Shown: piece after piece, positions 25,906 through 33,965 of the stretch
Numbering within the stretch: the stretch's first letter is position 1
Layout: each line of letters begins with the position of its first letter
NCBI RefSeq assembly: GCF_947504135.1
Contig: NZ_CANNGG010000002.1
Coordinates: 248,001-312,000, forward strand
Length of the DNA: 64,000 nucleotides
Direction of reading: 5' to 3'
Source: an uncultured Tenacibaculum sp.
GTDB lineage: Bacteria > Bacteroidota > Bacteroidia > Flavobacteriales > Flavobacteriaceae
Translations under genes and position numbers: made by a program
Notes under the pieces: generated by a model
Databases searched by the model: none
Told to the model about the DNA's origin: nothing
Seen by the model: only the letters and a program-made list of their open reading frames with translations

Positions 25906-26559
25906 ATGAAATTTTTTATTGATACAGCTAACTTAGATCAAATTAGAGAAGCGCAAGCTTTAGGTATTTTAGATGGGGTAACAACAAACCCGTCATTAAT
26001 GGCTAAAGAAGGAATAACAGGAGAAGATAACATTATCAATCACTACAAAGCAATTTGCGAAATAGTAGAAGGAGATGTTTCTGCTGAGGTAATCTCTACT
26101 GATTTTGACGGTATGGTGAAGGAAGGTGAAGCGTTAGCTGCTTTAAATCCTCAAATCGTAGTGAAATTACCTATGATTAAAGATGGAATAAAAGCATGTA
26201 AATATTTTTCTGATAAAGGAATTAAAACCAACGTAACTTTAGTGTTTTCAGCTGGTCAAGCATTATTAGCAGCAAAAGCAGGAGCAACGTATGTGTCTCC
26301 GTTTATTGGTCGTTTAGATGATGTTTCTACAGATGGTTTAAACCTAATTGCTGAAATCCGTCAGATATTTGATAACTATGCATTTGAAACAGAGATTTTA
26401 GCAGCTTCTGTACGTCATACTATGCACATTATTGACTGTGCTAAGATTGGATCTGATGTTATGACAGGGCCTTTAAGTGCTATTGAAGGATTATTAAAAC
26501 ACCCTTTAACTGATATTGGTTTAGCTAAATTCTTAGCAGATTATAAAAAAGGAAACTAA
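25906..26559 (+). CDS. fsa: Fructose-6-phosphate aldolase / transaldolase-like (Fsa/TalC family)
   Basis: Class I aldolase of 217 residues. The short TalC/MipB group works either as fructose-6-phosphate aldolase or as transaldolase linking the pentose phosphate pathway to glycolysis; sequence alone does not separate these. The N-terminus [20 protein letters not shown] and GVTTNPSLM are typical. The Schiff-base lysine is Lys87 in VVKLPM, followed by [19 protein letters not shown] and SPFIGRLDD. Length is usual for the group. It stands alone between the SDR gene and a palindromic repeat. Confidence 0.93.
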   Translation: MKFFIDTANLDQIREAQALGILDGVTTNPSLMAKEGITGEDNIINHYKAICEIVEGDVSAEVISTDFDGMVKEGEALAALNPQIVVKLPMIKDGIKACKYFSDKGIKTNVTLVFSAGQALLAAKAGATYVSPFIGRLDDVSTDGLNLIAEIRQIFDNYAFETEILAASVRHTMHIIDCAKIGSDVMTGPLSAIEGLLKHPLTDIGLAKFLADYKKGN

Positions 26560-26582
26560 CCAGCTTTAGTTGGAAAAAATAT

Positions 26583-26652
26583 AATGTCATTTCGACAGAA
26601 GTGAAAAATCTACTTAATCAAAAAAGGTTTTTCGTTTTTTCGAAATGACATT
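26583..26652. repeat. Palindromic repeat element between fsa and menD
   Basis: Perfect 13-base terminal inverted arms (AATGTCATTTCGA and TCGAAATGACATT) enclose about 44 AT-rich bases, including AGAAGTGAAAAATC. It resembles a class of short repeats, starting GTCATTTCGAC, found many times in flavobacterial genomes. It ends 17 bases before the menD start. This window has one copy, so dispersal is from memory of related genomes. Confidence 0.65.
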
Positions 26653-26669
26653 TTTTAACTTAAAAAGAA

Positions 26670-28325
26670 ATGTTCCCAAAAAAAGAACTCGCGCAATTAG
26701 TAGTTTCAGCATGTAATCAATTTAATATTGATACCGTTGTGATTTCTCCAGGCTCTCGTAATGCACCACTTACAGTCGGATTTTCAAATCATCCAGAAAT
26801 AAAAACATTAAGTGTAGTAGATGAGCGTTGTGCAGCCTTTTTTGCAATGGGGATAGCACAACAAAAGCAACAACCTGTAGCCATTGTATGTTCTTCTGGT
26901 TCGGCTTTATTGAACTATTATCCTGCGATAGCAGAAGCTTTTTATAGTAATATTCCGCTAGTTGTAATTTCAGCAGACAGACCAAAGCACCTGATTGATA
27001 TTGGCGATGGACAAACCATTCGCCAAGAGAATGTGTTTGAAAATCACATTTTGTTTTCGGCTAATTTGATTGAAGAAGAAAATCAATTAAAAAATAATAC
27101 CGATTTGTTGACGGAAGCTTTGCAAACTTCAATTAATAACAAAGGGCCAGTTCATATCAATGTTCCATTTGATGAGCCTCTGTATGAAACAGTAGAAGAG
27201 CTTAAGTTTTTTGATTTTACAAATGTTACTTCGAATGCGGTCGAGAAATCTCAAGTAGATTATCAAAAAATTTCATCTATTTGGAATTCTTCAACTAAAA
27301 AAATGATTTTGGTAGGAAGTCATTTTCCAGATACTGAACTTCAAAAAATATTGAATGTATATGCAGAAGATACTTCTGTTTTAGTATTAACAGAAACTAC
27401 TTCAAATATATACCACCCTAAGTTTATCAATAGCATTGATAAATTAATATCTAAATTAACTGAAAAAGAATATAAAGAGTTGCAACCTGAAGTATTACTA
27501 ACTTTAGGAGGAATGGTAATTTCTAAAAGAATTAAACAGTTTTTACGAAAATTACAGCCGAAACATCACTGGCATGTTGATGAGTTAAAGGCAATGGATA
27601 CGTATCACTGTTTGTCAGAATTTTTACAAGTAAAACCTGTAACCTTGTTAACAAGTCTTTCTAAGGAAAAGAAAAATGTTGAAAGTAGTTATCAACATGC
27701 ATGGTTACAAGAAAAAGAACAAAGAGCTGTAAAACACGAAGAGTATTTGAAAGATTGCGAATATTCAGATTTAAAATCTTTTGAAGTTATTTTAGAAAGT
27801 ATTCCAGATAATTCGCAAGTACAAATAAGTAACAGCTCAATTATTCGATATTCACAATTGTTTGATGTAAACTCTACGCTGAAAGTATTTTGTAATCGAG
27901 GGACAAGTGGGATTGATGGTAGTACAAGTACAGCTGTAGGAGCAGCATACGCCTCAAAAAATCAAACAATATTTATAACAGGAGATTTAAGTTTCTTTTA
28001 CGATAGTAATGCGTTGTGGAATACAAATATTCCGAAGGATTTTAGAATTATTATTTTAAACAATGCTGGAGGTGGTATTTTTAGATACATCCCAGGGCCA
28101 TTAACGACAAATGCGACTGAGTATTTTGAAACACCGCACGGTTTAACAGCAGAGCATATGTCAAAAATGTATGGTTTTGATTATGTTCAGGTAAATGATT
28201 TAAAGAGTTTACAAACTAGTTTGACTTCGTTTTATGAAGAATCGAAACAACCAAAAATAATGGAGGTTTTTACTCCAAAAGAAATAAATGACGTAGTTTT
28301 AAAAAACTATTTTAAAAACTTATAA
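26670..28325 (+). CDS. menD: 2-succinyl-5-enolpyruvyl-6-hydroxy-3-cyclohexene-1-carboxylate synthase
   Basis: Thiamine-diphosphate enzyme of menaquinone synthesis: joins 2-oxoglutarate to isochorismate. The 551-residue length is normal. The N-terminal half has TVVISPGSRNAPLTVGF and DERCAAFFAMGIA; the C-terminal ThDP-binding region has TGDLSFFYDSNALW and IILNNAGGGIF. Chorismate from AroE/AroC is its distant precursor, and MenB lies 1.7 kb downstream on the same strand. It is followed by the CvfB-like gene after one base. Confidence 0.96.
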   Translation: MFPKKELAQLVVSACNQFNIDTVVISPGSRNAPLTVGFSNHPEIKTLSVVDERCAAFFAMGIAQQKQQPVAIVCSSGSALLNYYPAIAEAFYSNIPLVVISADRPKHLIDIGDGQTIRQENVFENHILFSANLIEEENQLKNNTDLLTEALQTSINNKGPVHINVPFDEPLYETVEELKFFDFTNVTSNAVEKSQVDYQKISSIWNSSTKKMILVGSHFPDTELQKILNVYAEDTSVLVLTETTSNIYHPKFINSIDKLISKLTEKEYKELQPEVLLTLGGMVISKRIKQFLRKLQPKHHWHVDELKAMDTYHCLSEFLQVKPVTLLTSLSKEKKNVESSYQHAWLQEKEQRAVKHEEYLKDCEYSDLKSFEVILESIPDNSQVQISNSSIIRYSQLFDVNSTLKVFCNRGTSGIDGSTSTAVGAAYASKNQTIFITGDLSFFYDSNALWNTNIPKDFRIIILNNAGGGIFRYIPGPLTTNATEYFETPHGLTAEHMSKMYGFDYVQVNDLKSLQTSLTSFYEESKQPKIMEVFTPKEINDVVLKNYFKNL

Positions 28326-28326
28326 G

Positions 28327-28737
28327 ATGGAATTAAAAGAAGGTGATAAGGTAGATTTAGTAATTGGCGTTCAAACCGCTTTAGGTTATTCAGTATTAAT
28401 TAATGAAGCATATGAAGGCTTGTTGTATAACAATGAAGTTTTTAGTGATGTAGAAGAAGGAATGCGAACGGTAGGTTATATTAAAAAGATACGTGAAGAT
28501 GAAAAAATTGATGTATCTCTACGACCGCAAGGATTTAAGAATGTAATTGATTCAGATGTTGATATAATCTTAAAAAAGCTAGAAGAAAAAGGCTTTTTAT
28601 TGTTAACAGATAAAAGCTCTCCTGAATCAATTAAATTTCACTTGCAGATGAGTAAAAAAGCATTCAAGAGAGCTATTGGCAGTTTATATAAAAGTAAAAA
28701 AATAGAATTACAAGAAGACAGAATAGTGTTAAAATAA
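28327..28737 (+). CDS. Short CvfB-like RNA-binding protein (S1-like domain plus winged helix)
   Basis: A 136-residue protein. Residues 1-65 form an S1-like beta domain (GDKVDLVIGVQTALGYSVLI, then SLRP); residues 75-136 form a winged-helix-like segment (FHLQMSKKAFKRAIGSLYKS). The pattern matches the C-terminal part of CvfB proteins, which elsewhere are twice as long with further S1 domains. Role not known here. It starts one base after menD, and its stop is followed by one base before the converging esterase-like gene, so there is no room for a terminator. Confidence 0.72.
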   Translation: MELKEGDKVDLVIGVQTALGYSVLINEAYEGLLYNNEVFSDVEEGMRTVGYIKKIREDEKIDVSLRPQGFKNVIDSDVDIILKKLEEKGFLLLTDKSSPESIKFHLQMSKKAFKRAIGSLYKSKKIELQEDRIVLK

Positions 28738-28738
28738 C

Positions 28739-29977
28739 CTATTCTTGTCCTTCTTCTTGTTGCTCTTCTATATTTTCGTATATTTCTTCAGTAGGATTTT
28801 CTTTCTTTTCTGTTTTCATTAAATCGTTTATACGTTTAATGTTTTCATAAAAAGCATCAGCATTAGGGTTTGAAGGATCCATTTTTCCGTAAGCAGCTTT
28901 ATAGTAAAAATCTGCTTTTTCATATTCTTTTCCTAACTCATAATACTTACCAATATAAAAATCTCCCATATGTGAGTCAGGGTATTTTATCATAACAAAG
29001 TCACCTAAAACTCTAAGATAGTCACCATCCTGCCTGTCTATAACGATATCTTCAATAACAAAAATATCATCCAAACGAACATTTAAGTTAGATCCGTATA
29101 AATATTGAATATCTAAGTATTTTTTCTCAACATATTTAATAGCATCTAGCGGAGCTAAGTCTTTAACATTAGCTTCGTACTCTTCTTTAGTAATTTTAGA
29201 ATATAAGCTAAACATTTGTGTAAAAGCTCTAGGAATAGTTTCGGCAATTACAGCTAAGTGGTTAGGGGCATTAGGGAATTCATCAAAATTAACGTGTAAG
29301 TTTTTAGCTTCGTAAGAAGTTACTAATGTTTTGATCTCACTGAATAAATTGTATTGCTTAGAGTCTATATATTTATTGTTATTACTAGTGTATAAAAAGT
29401 AAGTGTTGTCTATAGAGCTTAACCTGCTTAAAGAATAAGACTCTATAATAGCAGGAGCAAATTGCGGAAACTCTGGAGTGATACAAATAAGCGAGTTGAA
29501 AATAGGTTGCTCATCTTTTAAGTAATGAGTTATAAAGTTAGCAGCTTTCCCTTCACCTACAATTGTCATAAAAGGAGAGGTTCTAAAGTTCCCTTCCATA
29601 AAAGGAATTAACTCATGCTTTATAAAGTTAAAAAAATGTACCCCAGAAGTTGTTAAAGCATTGTTAGCAGGTATTATTGAAACGTCTCTCCCGTATGTGT
29701 CTTTCATGTCAATTCCAACAACAATTTGTCTCGGTGCTTTATCAACGTTAGCATATAGCTTTGCGTTTCCTACATATAAATCAAAAAGGTATTCATCTCC
29801 TAATACAATAGCCAACGGGTAATTAGTAGTTTCATCTGCATCATAGCCTTTTGGAAGGTAGATTTTTACATTTCTATCTTTTTCTAATTCTTTTGAATTG
29901 ATTTTTTGAGTAACAACTTTTTGAGAAAAAAGACTAGTACTAATTAATAAGGTAAATAATAAATATACTTGTTTCAT
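28739..29977 (-). CDS. Secreted alpha/beta-hydrolase-fold protein of the esterase D type, probably not catalytic
   Basis: A 412-residue exported protein with signal peptide MKQVYLLFTLLISTSLFSQ. Residues 30-270 resemble putative esterases (YLPKGYDADETTNYPLAIVL, then QIVVGIDMKDTYGRDVSII). At the nucleophile elbow, where GxSxG is expected, it has VGEGKAANF, so the serine is missing. The C-terminal 120 residues are helical and TPR-like (GKYYELGKEYEKADFYYKAA) and end in an acidic Glu/Gln tail. The start is ATG 29977 because the extension to 30046 has no signal peptide. A promoter box TATATTTG lies 24 bases upstream. Confidence 0.78.
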   Translation of the reverse strand: MKQVYLLFTLLISTSLFSQKVVTQKINSKELEKDRNVKIYLPKGYDADETTNYPLAIVLGDEYLFDLYVGNAKLYANVDKAPRQIVVGIDMKDTYGRDVSIIPANNALTTSGVHFFNFIKHELIPFMEGNFRTSPFMTIVGEGKAANFITHYLKDEQPIFNSLICITPEFPQFAPAIIESYSLSRLSSIDNTYFLYTSNNNKYIDSKQYNLFSEIKTLVTSYEAKNLHVNFDEFPNAPNHLAVIAETIPRAFTQMFSLYSKITKEEYEANVKDLAPLDAIKYVEKKYLDIQYLYGSNLNVRLDDIFVIEDIVIDRQDGDYLRVLGDFVMIKYPDSHMGDFYIGKYYELGKEYEKADFYYKAAYGKMDPSNPNADAFYENIKRINDLMKTEKKENPTEEIYENIEEQQEEGQE

Positions 29978-30000
29978 ATTTAGGGGTAAATTATATCGTT

Positions 30001-30008
30001 CAAATATA
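30001..30008 (-). promoter_or_regulatory. Predicted -7 box of the esterase-like gene
   Basis: TATATTTG on the minus strand, 24 bases before the chosen ATG; it lies inside the longer frame, supporting the trimmed start. Confidence 0.5.
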
Positions 30009-30033
30009 GAAAAGAAAAATAAAGTTATTATGT

Positions 30034-30041
30034 TATTTTTG
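30034..30041 (+). promoter_or_regulatory. Predicted -7 box of menB
   Basis: TATTTTTG on the plus strand, 32 bases before the menB ATG, in the divergent gap. Confidence 0.45.
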
Positions 30042-30072
30042 TACAACTAAATAACGACAATATTTTAAGATT

Positions 30073-30912
30073 ATGATACAACCAGACTGGAAAGTTGCCA
30101 AAGAGTACGAAGATATTACCTATAAAAAGTCACACAACGTTGCAAGAATAGCATTTAACAGGCCTAATGTACGTAATGCGTTTCGACCAAAAACTACTTC
30201 AGAGTTATTAGATGCATTTCATGATGCACATGAAGATACGAATATAGGAGTGGTATTGTTGTCTGCAGAAGGACCATCAACTAAAGATGGAGTCTGGAGT
30301 TTTTGCTCTGGAGGAGATCAAAATGCACGTGGACACCAAGGGTATGTTGGGGATGATGGTTACCACCGTTTGAATATTTTAGAAGTACAACGCTTAATTC
30401 GCTTTATGCCAAAAGCAGTAATTTGCGTCGTTCCAGGTTGGGCTGTAGGTGGCGGACATAGTTTGCACGTAACTTGTGATTTAACTTTAGCGAGTAAAGA
30501 ACATGCTATTTTTAAGCAAACTGATGCCGACGTAACTTCGTTTGATGCAGGATATGGTTCAGCATATTTAGCTAAAATGGTGGGGCAAAAGAAGGCCCGT
30601 GAAATATTTTTCTTAGGAAGAAACTACTCAGCACAAGAAGCGTATGAAATGGGAATGGTAAATGCAGTAATTCCTCATGACGAGTTAGAGCAAACAGCTT
30701 TTGATTGGGCACAAGAAATCTTAGCAAAATCACCAACTTCAATAAAAATGTTAAAGTTCGCAATGAACTTAACGGATGATGGAATGGTTGGTCAGCAAGT
30801 ATTTGCAGGAGAAGTAACTCGTTTAGCATATATGACGGATGAAGCCAAAGAAGGACGTGATGCGTTTTTAGAAAAACGTAAGCCTAACTTCCCAAAAACT
30901 TGGATACCTTAA
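30073..30912 (+). CDS. menB: 1,4-dihydroxy-2-naphthoyl-CoA synthase
   Basis: Crotonase-fold enzyme that cyclises o-succinylbenzoyl-CoA in menaquinone synthesis. Length 279 residues, normal. Typical blocks are FNRPNVRNAFRPKT, CSGGDQNARGHQGY (oxyanion hole and acyl-CoA pocket), PGWAVGGGHSLHVTCDLTLA and TDADVTSFDAGYGSAYLA. The C-terminal RKPNFPKTW is typical of MenB and rules out a generic enoyl-CoA hydratase. menD is 1.7 kb upstream. Confidence 0.97.
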   Translation: MIQPDWKVAKEYEDITYKKSHNVARIAFNRPNVRNAFRPKTTSELLDAFHDAHEDTNIGVVLLSAEGPSTKDGVWSFCSGGDQNARGHQGYVGDDGYHRLNILEVQRLIRFMPKAVICVVPGWAVGGGHSLHVTCDLTLASKEHAIFKQTDADVTSFDAGYGSAYLAKMVGQKKAREIFFLGRNYSAQEAYEMGMVNAVIPHDELEQTAFDWAQEILAKSPTSIKMLKFAMNLTDDGMVGQQVFAGEVTRLAYMTDEAKEGRDAFLEKRKPNFPKTWIP

Positions 30913-30913
30913 A

Positions 30914-31011
30914 AGCCAACCCTAACCCTCCCAAAGGGAGGGAGTTAGTTTGAGTAAATTATAAAAATAAAAGAGTATGATTTTTCCCTTTGGGGAAATT
31001 AAAAGGGGCTT
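30914..31011. repeat. GC-rich palindromic repeat between menB and the FAH gene
   Basis: Left part: AAGCCAACCCTAA then the hairpin CCCTCCC-AAA-GGGAGGG, then GTTAGTTT. Right part: TTCCCTTTGGGGAA then ATTAAAAGGGGCTT. The ends are inverted (AAGCC and GGCTT). It contrasts with the AT-rich surroundings. Elements of this look occur in many flavobacterial genomes. The right end abuts the ATG of the next gene and supplies AAAAGGGG, a possible ribosome-binding site. Confidence 0.65.
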
Positions 31012-31620
31012 ATGAAAATAATTTGTATTGGTCGCAATTATGCAAAACATATAGAAGAATTAGCGAATGAAAAACCAGAAAACCCTGTAGTTTTTTTAAA
31101 GCCAGATTCGGCTATTCTTCCAAAGAAAATGCCATTTTTTATCCCACCATTTTCAAATGATGTACATTATGAGGTAGAAGTATTGGTAAAAATAAACAAA
31201 GTGGGAAAACATATTTCTCCAAAATTTGCACATAAGTATTATGATACTGTCGGACTAGGAATCGACTTTACTGCACGAGATGTACAAGCAGAGTGTAAAG
31301 AAAAAGGATTGCCATGGGAAAAGGCGAAAGCTTTTGATGGCAGTGCCATTGTTGGAGAGTTTTATCCGAAAGAAGAGTTTGATTTAGAAAATATTTCTTT
31401 TCAGTTGCTAAAGAATGATGAGGTGGTTCAAGATGGAAACACGTCTAGTATGTTGTGGAAAATTGATGAGTTGATTAGTTATGTGTCGCAATATTTCACG
31501 TTGAAAAAAGGAGATATTATCTTTACAGGAACACCAGCAGGAGTTGGAAAAGTGGCAGAAAATGACATTTTAACAGGAACTATTGAAGGAAAACAAGCTT
31601 TTCAAATTAAAGTAAAATAA
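31012..31620 (+). CDS. Fumarylacetoacetate hydrolase (FAH) family protein
   Basis: A 202-residue single-domain FAH-family hydrolase or decarboxylase; members include acylpyruvases and oxaloacetate decarboxylases. Metal-binding and fold blocks are seen: CIGRNYAKHIEEL, FLKPDSAI, HYEVEVLVKI, GIDFTARDVQAECKEKG and a final GDIIFTGTPAGVG. The substrate cannot be read from sequence. The start codon is at the edge of the palindromic repeat. Confidence 0.92.
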   Translation: MKIICIGRNYAKHIEELANEKPENPVVFLKPDSAILPKKMPFFIPPFSNDVHYEVEVLVKINKVGKHISPKFAHKYYDTVGLGIDFTARDVQAECKEKGLPWEKAKAFDGSAIVGEFYPKEEFDLENISFQLLKNDEVVQDGNTSSMLWKIDELISYVSQYFTLKKGDIIFTGTPAGVGKVAENDILTGTIEGKQAFQIKVK

Positions 31621-31625
31621 AATAT

Positions 31626-31651
31626 ATCCCGCTTCGGCGGGATTCTTTTTT
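31626..31651 (+). terminator. Terminator of the FAH-family gene
   Basis: A 7-bp GC-rich stem ATCCCGC/GCGGGAT with TTCG tetraloop and a T-run, six bases after the stop. Confidence 0.9.
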
Positions 31652-31661
31652 AGATATATAA

Positions 31662-32906
31662 ATGAATGCAGAAATTATAACGATAGGAGATGAAATTCTT
31701 ATCGGACAAATTGTAGATACCAATTCACAATGGATTGGTCAAGAACTTAATAAAATAGGAATTTCGGTTTATCAAATCTCTTCAATTCAGGATGAAAAAC
31801 AGCACATATTAAATGCGTTAAAAGAAGCAGAAAGTAGAGCAGATATTGTGATAATAACTGGAGGATTGGGACCTACCAGAGATGATATCACAAAAAAAAC
31901 AATTGCTGAATATTTTCAAGACGATAAGGTTGTTGAATATCCAGAGGTGATTGATAATATTAAATTTTTATTCAAAAAAGTTAATCATCCGTTCAACGAA
32001 ATACAGAAGTATCAAGCGCAGCTTCCTTCGAAAGCAACCTTATTAATGAATCGTTTAGGAACCGCACCTGGAATGTGGTTTTATGAAAATAATACTGTTT
32101 TTGTTTCTCTTCCGGGAGTGCCATATGAAATGAAAGGGTTAATGAAGTATCATGTATTGCCTAAGCTACGGTCTACTTTTAAATTGCCATTTATTTTACA
32201 TAGGACAATTATGACGGTAGGTACAGGGGAAACAATTATTGCAGAAAGAATTTCTGATTGGGAAGAGAGTTTACCTAATTTTATAAAGCTAGCCTACTTG
32301 CCATCTTATGGACGTGTTCGTTTACGTTTATCAGCTAAAGGAAAAGATAAAGAGGTATTAGTGAAAGAGATGGAAAAGCAAGTTGCAGCATTATATATGC
32401 TAATACCAGAAATTATCGTTGGAGATGATAATGAAACATCTTTAGAAAAAGAAGTGGGTAAACTGTTAAAAAAACATGGGAAAACCGTAGCTACTGCAGA
32501 AAGTTTAACGGGAGGGAAAATAGCTTCAACTATTGTTTCCGTTCCAGGAGCATCATCATATTTTATGGGCGGATTTGTCACGTATACAGCAGCTTTAAAG
32601 GAGCAGCTACTAGGTGTTTCTAAAGAAACAATAGATAAGTTTACCGTGGTAAGTAAAGAAGTAGCTTTAGCAATGGCAAAAGGATGCAAGGAAAAGCTAC
32701 AAACAGATTATGCAATAGCTGTAACGGGGAATGCAGGACCAACAACTGATCATAATGATAAGAGTGTAGGTTTGGTATATATTGCTATTACTAGTAAAGA
32801 CGGAGTAGATGTACACGAGTTTAACTTTGGACAACCTAGAGAAAAGGTAATTAATAGAACGGTAACCAAATCTTTAGAACTTTTACAGGCTGCCATATTA
32901 AAATAA
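31662..32906 (+). CDS. cinA: CinA-family nicotinamide-nucleotide amidohydrolase / competence-damage protein
   Basis: Cytoplasmic protein of 414 residues with two domains. N-terminal COG1058 (about 1-170) resembles MoaB/MogA folds, with ITIGDEILIGQIVDTNS and ITGGLGPTRDD. C-terminal CinA domain (about 255-410), with VATAESLTGGKIASTIVSVPGAS, is the NMN deamidase that recycles NMN to nicotinate mononucleotide. Natural competence is not implied. It starts 42 bases after FAH, beyond a terminator. Confidence 0.93.
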   Translation: MNAEIITIGDEILIGQIVDTNSQWIGQELNKIGISVYQISSIQDEKQHILNALKEAESRADIVIITGGLGPTRDDITKKTIAEYFQDDKVVEYPEVIDNIKFLFKKVNHPFNEIQKYQAQLPSKATLLMNRLGTAPGMWFYENNTVFVSLPGVPYEMKGLMKYHVLPKLRSTFKLPFILHRTIMTVGTGETIIAERISDWEESLPNFIKLAYLPSYGRVRLRLSAKGKDKEVLVKEMEKQVAALYMLIPEIIVGDDNETSLEKEVGKLLKKHGKTVATAESLTGGKIASTIVSVPGASSYFMGGFVTYTAALKEQLLGVSKETIDKFTVVSKEVALAMAKGCKEKLQTDYAIAVTGNAGPTTDHNDKSVGLVYIAITSKDGVDVHEFNFGQPREKVINRTVTKSLELLQAAILK

Positions 32907-32911
32907 ATTAG

Positions 32912-32919
32912 TATTTTTG
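32912..32919 (+). promoter_or_regulatory. Possible distal -7 box upstream of rpmB
   Basis: TATTTTTG followed by CGCCCG, 5 bases after the cinA stop. Would give a leader of about 150 nt before rpmB. No good -33 element. Confidence 0.35.
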
Positions 32920-33002
32920 CGCCCGTTACGCTTCCAAATAGGTTAGATGCTGAGCCTAGTTTTGAAAAGATTAAAATTAATTAAAATTTAATCGAGAATA
33001 TT

Positions 33003-33033
33003 TTTGTGCAGTAAATTAAAATGCATAAATTTG
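33003..33033 (+). promoter_or_regulatory. Strong Bacteroidetes promoter for rpmB-rpmG
   Basis: TTTG at 33003-33006, exactly 19 bases, then TAAATTTG at 33026-33033: a perfect match to TTTG-N19-TAnnTTTG. Transcription would start near 33040, leaving about 30 nt before rpmB. It overlaps the ORF extension MHKFAPRL, ruling out that longer start. Confidence 0.82.
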
Positions 33034-33071
33034 CACCTCGTTTAGAAATAACACTAAAAACTGTCAAGAAG

Positions 33072-33311
33072 ATGTCTAGAGTTTGTGAATTAACAGGAAA
33101 AAAAGCGATGGTAGGTAACAATGTATCTCACGCTTTAAATAGAACTAAAAGAAGATTTAACGCTAATTTAATGACTAAGCGTTTCTATATTCCAGAAGAA
33201 GATAAATGGGTAACTTTAAAAGTATCTGCTTCTGCATTAAAAAATATTAATAAAAAAGGAATCTCTGCGGTTATTAAAGAAGCTAGAGAAAAAGGTTTCT
33301 TAACTAAATAA
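33072..33311 (+). CDS. rpmB: Large ribosomal subunit protein bL28
   Basis: A 79-residue basic ribosomal protein starting [19 protein letters not shown], typical of bL28. ATG 33072 gives the normal length; the longer frame from 33021 runs through the promoter. Genes for bL33 and DUF4295 follow, as usual in Bacteroidetes. The single Cys4 reflects the zinc-free type. Confidence 0.97.
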   Translation: MSRVCELTGKKAMVGNNVSHALNRTKRRFNANLMTKRFYIPEEDKWVTLKVSASALKNINKKGISAVIKEAREKGFLTK

Positions 33312-33338
33312 TTCCTTACTAGATAAAATTTTAGAGAG

Positions 33339-33521
33339 ATGGCAAAAAAAGGAAACAGAGTTCAAGTAATTTTAGAGTGTACTGAGCATAAAGCTTCTGG
33401 TCAACCAGGAACTTCTCGTTATATTACAACAAAGAACAAAAAGAATACTCCTGATAGAATGGAATTAAAGAAATTTAATCCAATCTTAAAGAAGATGACA
33501 GTTCATAAAGAAATTAAATAA
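33339..33521 (+). CDS. rpmG: Large ribosomal subunit protein bL33
   Basis: A 60-residue ribosomal protein beginning [18 protein letters not shown]. One Cys only, so no CxxC zinc pairs; this is the zinc-independent type. It lies 27 bases after rpmB and before the DUF4295 gene. Confidence 0.97.
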   Translation: MAKKGNRVQVILECTEHKASGQPGTSRYITTKNKKNTPDRMELKKFNPILKKMTVHKEIK

Positions 33522-33549
33522 TAAGCTACGGCGTAAACTTTAATATAAA

Positions 33550-33702
33550 ATGGCAAAGAAATCAGTAGCATCGTTACAAACAGGTTCGAAAAGATTAACC
33601 AAGGCTATCAAAATGGTAAAGTCTCCAAAATCTGGAGCTTATACATTTGTTGAAGCTATCATGGATCCAACACAAGTAAACGACTTTTTAGCAAAAAAGT
33701 AA
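33550..33702 (+). CDS. DUF4295 small basic protein
   Basis: A 50-residue basic protein, MAKKSVASLQTGSKRLTKA at the start and DPTQVNDFLAKK at the end, typical of the Bacteroidetes DUF4295 family that regularly follows rpmG. It may be a ribosome-associated factor, but this is only suggested by position. ATG 33550 is 28 bases after rpmG. It ends just before a terminator. Confidence 0.9.
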   Translation: MAKKSVASLQTGSKRLTKAIKMVKSPKSGAYTFVEAIMDPTQVNDFLAKK

Positions 33703-33722
33703 TTCTTGTATACAGTTTAAAG

Positions 33723-33757
33723 AAAAGCTACTTTCATTAGAGAGTAGCTTTTTTTAT
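33723..33757 (+). terminator. Terminator of rpmB-rpmG-DUF4295
   Basis: Stem AAAAGCTACT/AGTAGCTTTT with a 10-base loop and a T-run, 21 bases after the DUF4295 stop. Confidence 0.85.
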
Positions 33758-33794
33758 ATTTGACAGTCTCAAGTTTTTAAAACACTTTAAAGAT

Positions 33795-33882
33795 TTGGGC
33801 GTTACCCTAGCAGGTCGGGCTTTCGGCAGTCGCTTCCCGAAGTATCGGGAGAGCTTCAACAAATGCCTCAATCCCTAACGAA
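33795..33882. repeat. GC-rich repeat-like element upstream of ftsY
   Basis: An 88-base block, clearly GC-richer than its surroundings. It begins GGGCGTTACCC and ends CAATCCCTAACG; the edges are inverted (CGTTA and TAACG). Inside is CGGGCTTTCGGCAGTCGC and the hairpin TCCCGA-AGTA-TCGGGA. I recall blocks of this build, opening GGGCGTTACCC and closing CCCTAACG, in many places in flavobacterial genomes. No coding frame is seen. The flanks 33758-33794 and 33883-33965 show nothing else. Confidence 0.6.
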
Positions 33883-33965
33883 AAAGTTACGGTATAATGA
33901 CAATTTGACTGTATCAGTAAAACGGTATAGTTTTTAACCTATGTAAGCGATTATAATATTTAAGA

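Noticed and set aside
30572..30829. Open frame opposite menB
   Set aside because: Antisense to a strongly conserved enzyme; composition shows a shadow frame.
33021..33071. N-terminal extension of rpmB (MHKFAPRL...)
   Set aside because: It lies on the strong promoter at 33003-33033 and makes bL28 too long.
33795..33882. Structured RNA gene or riboswitch before ftsY
   Set aside because: The build fits a dispersed repeat better, and no known riboswitch core or tRNA-like fold is seen.
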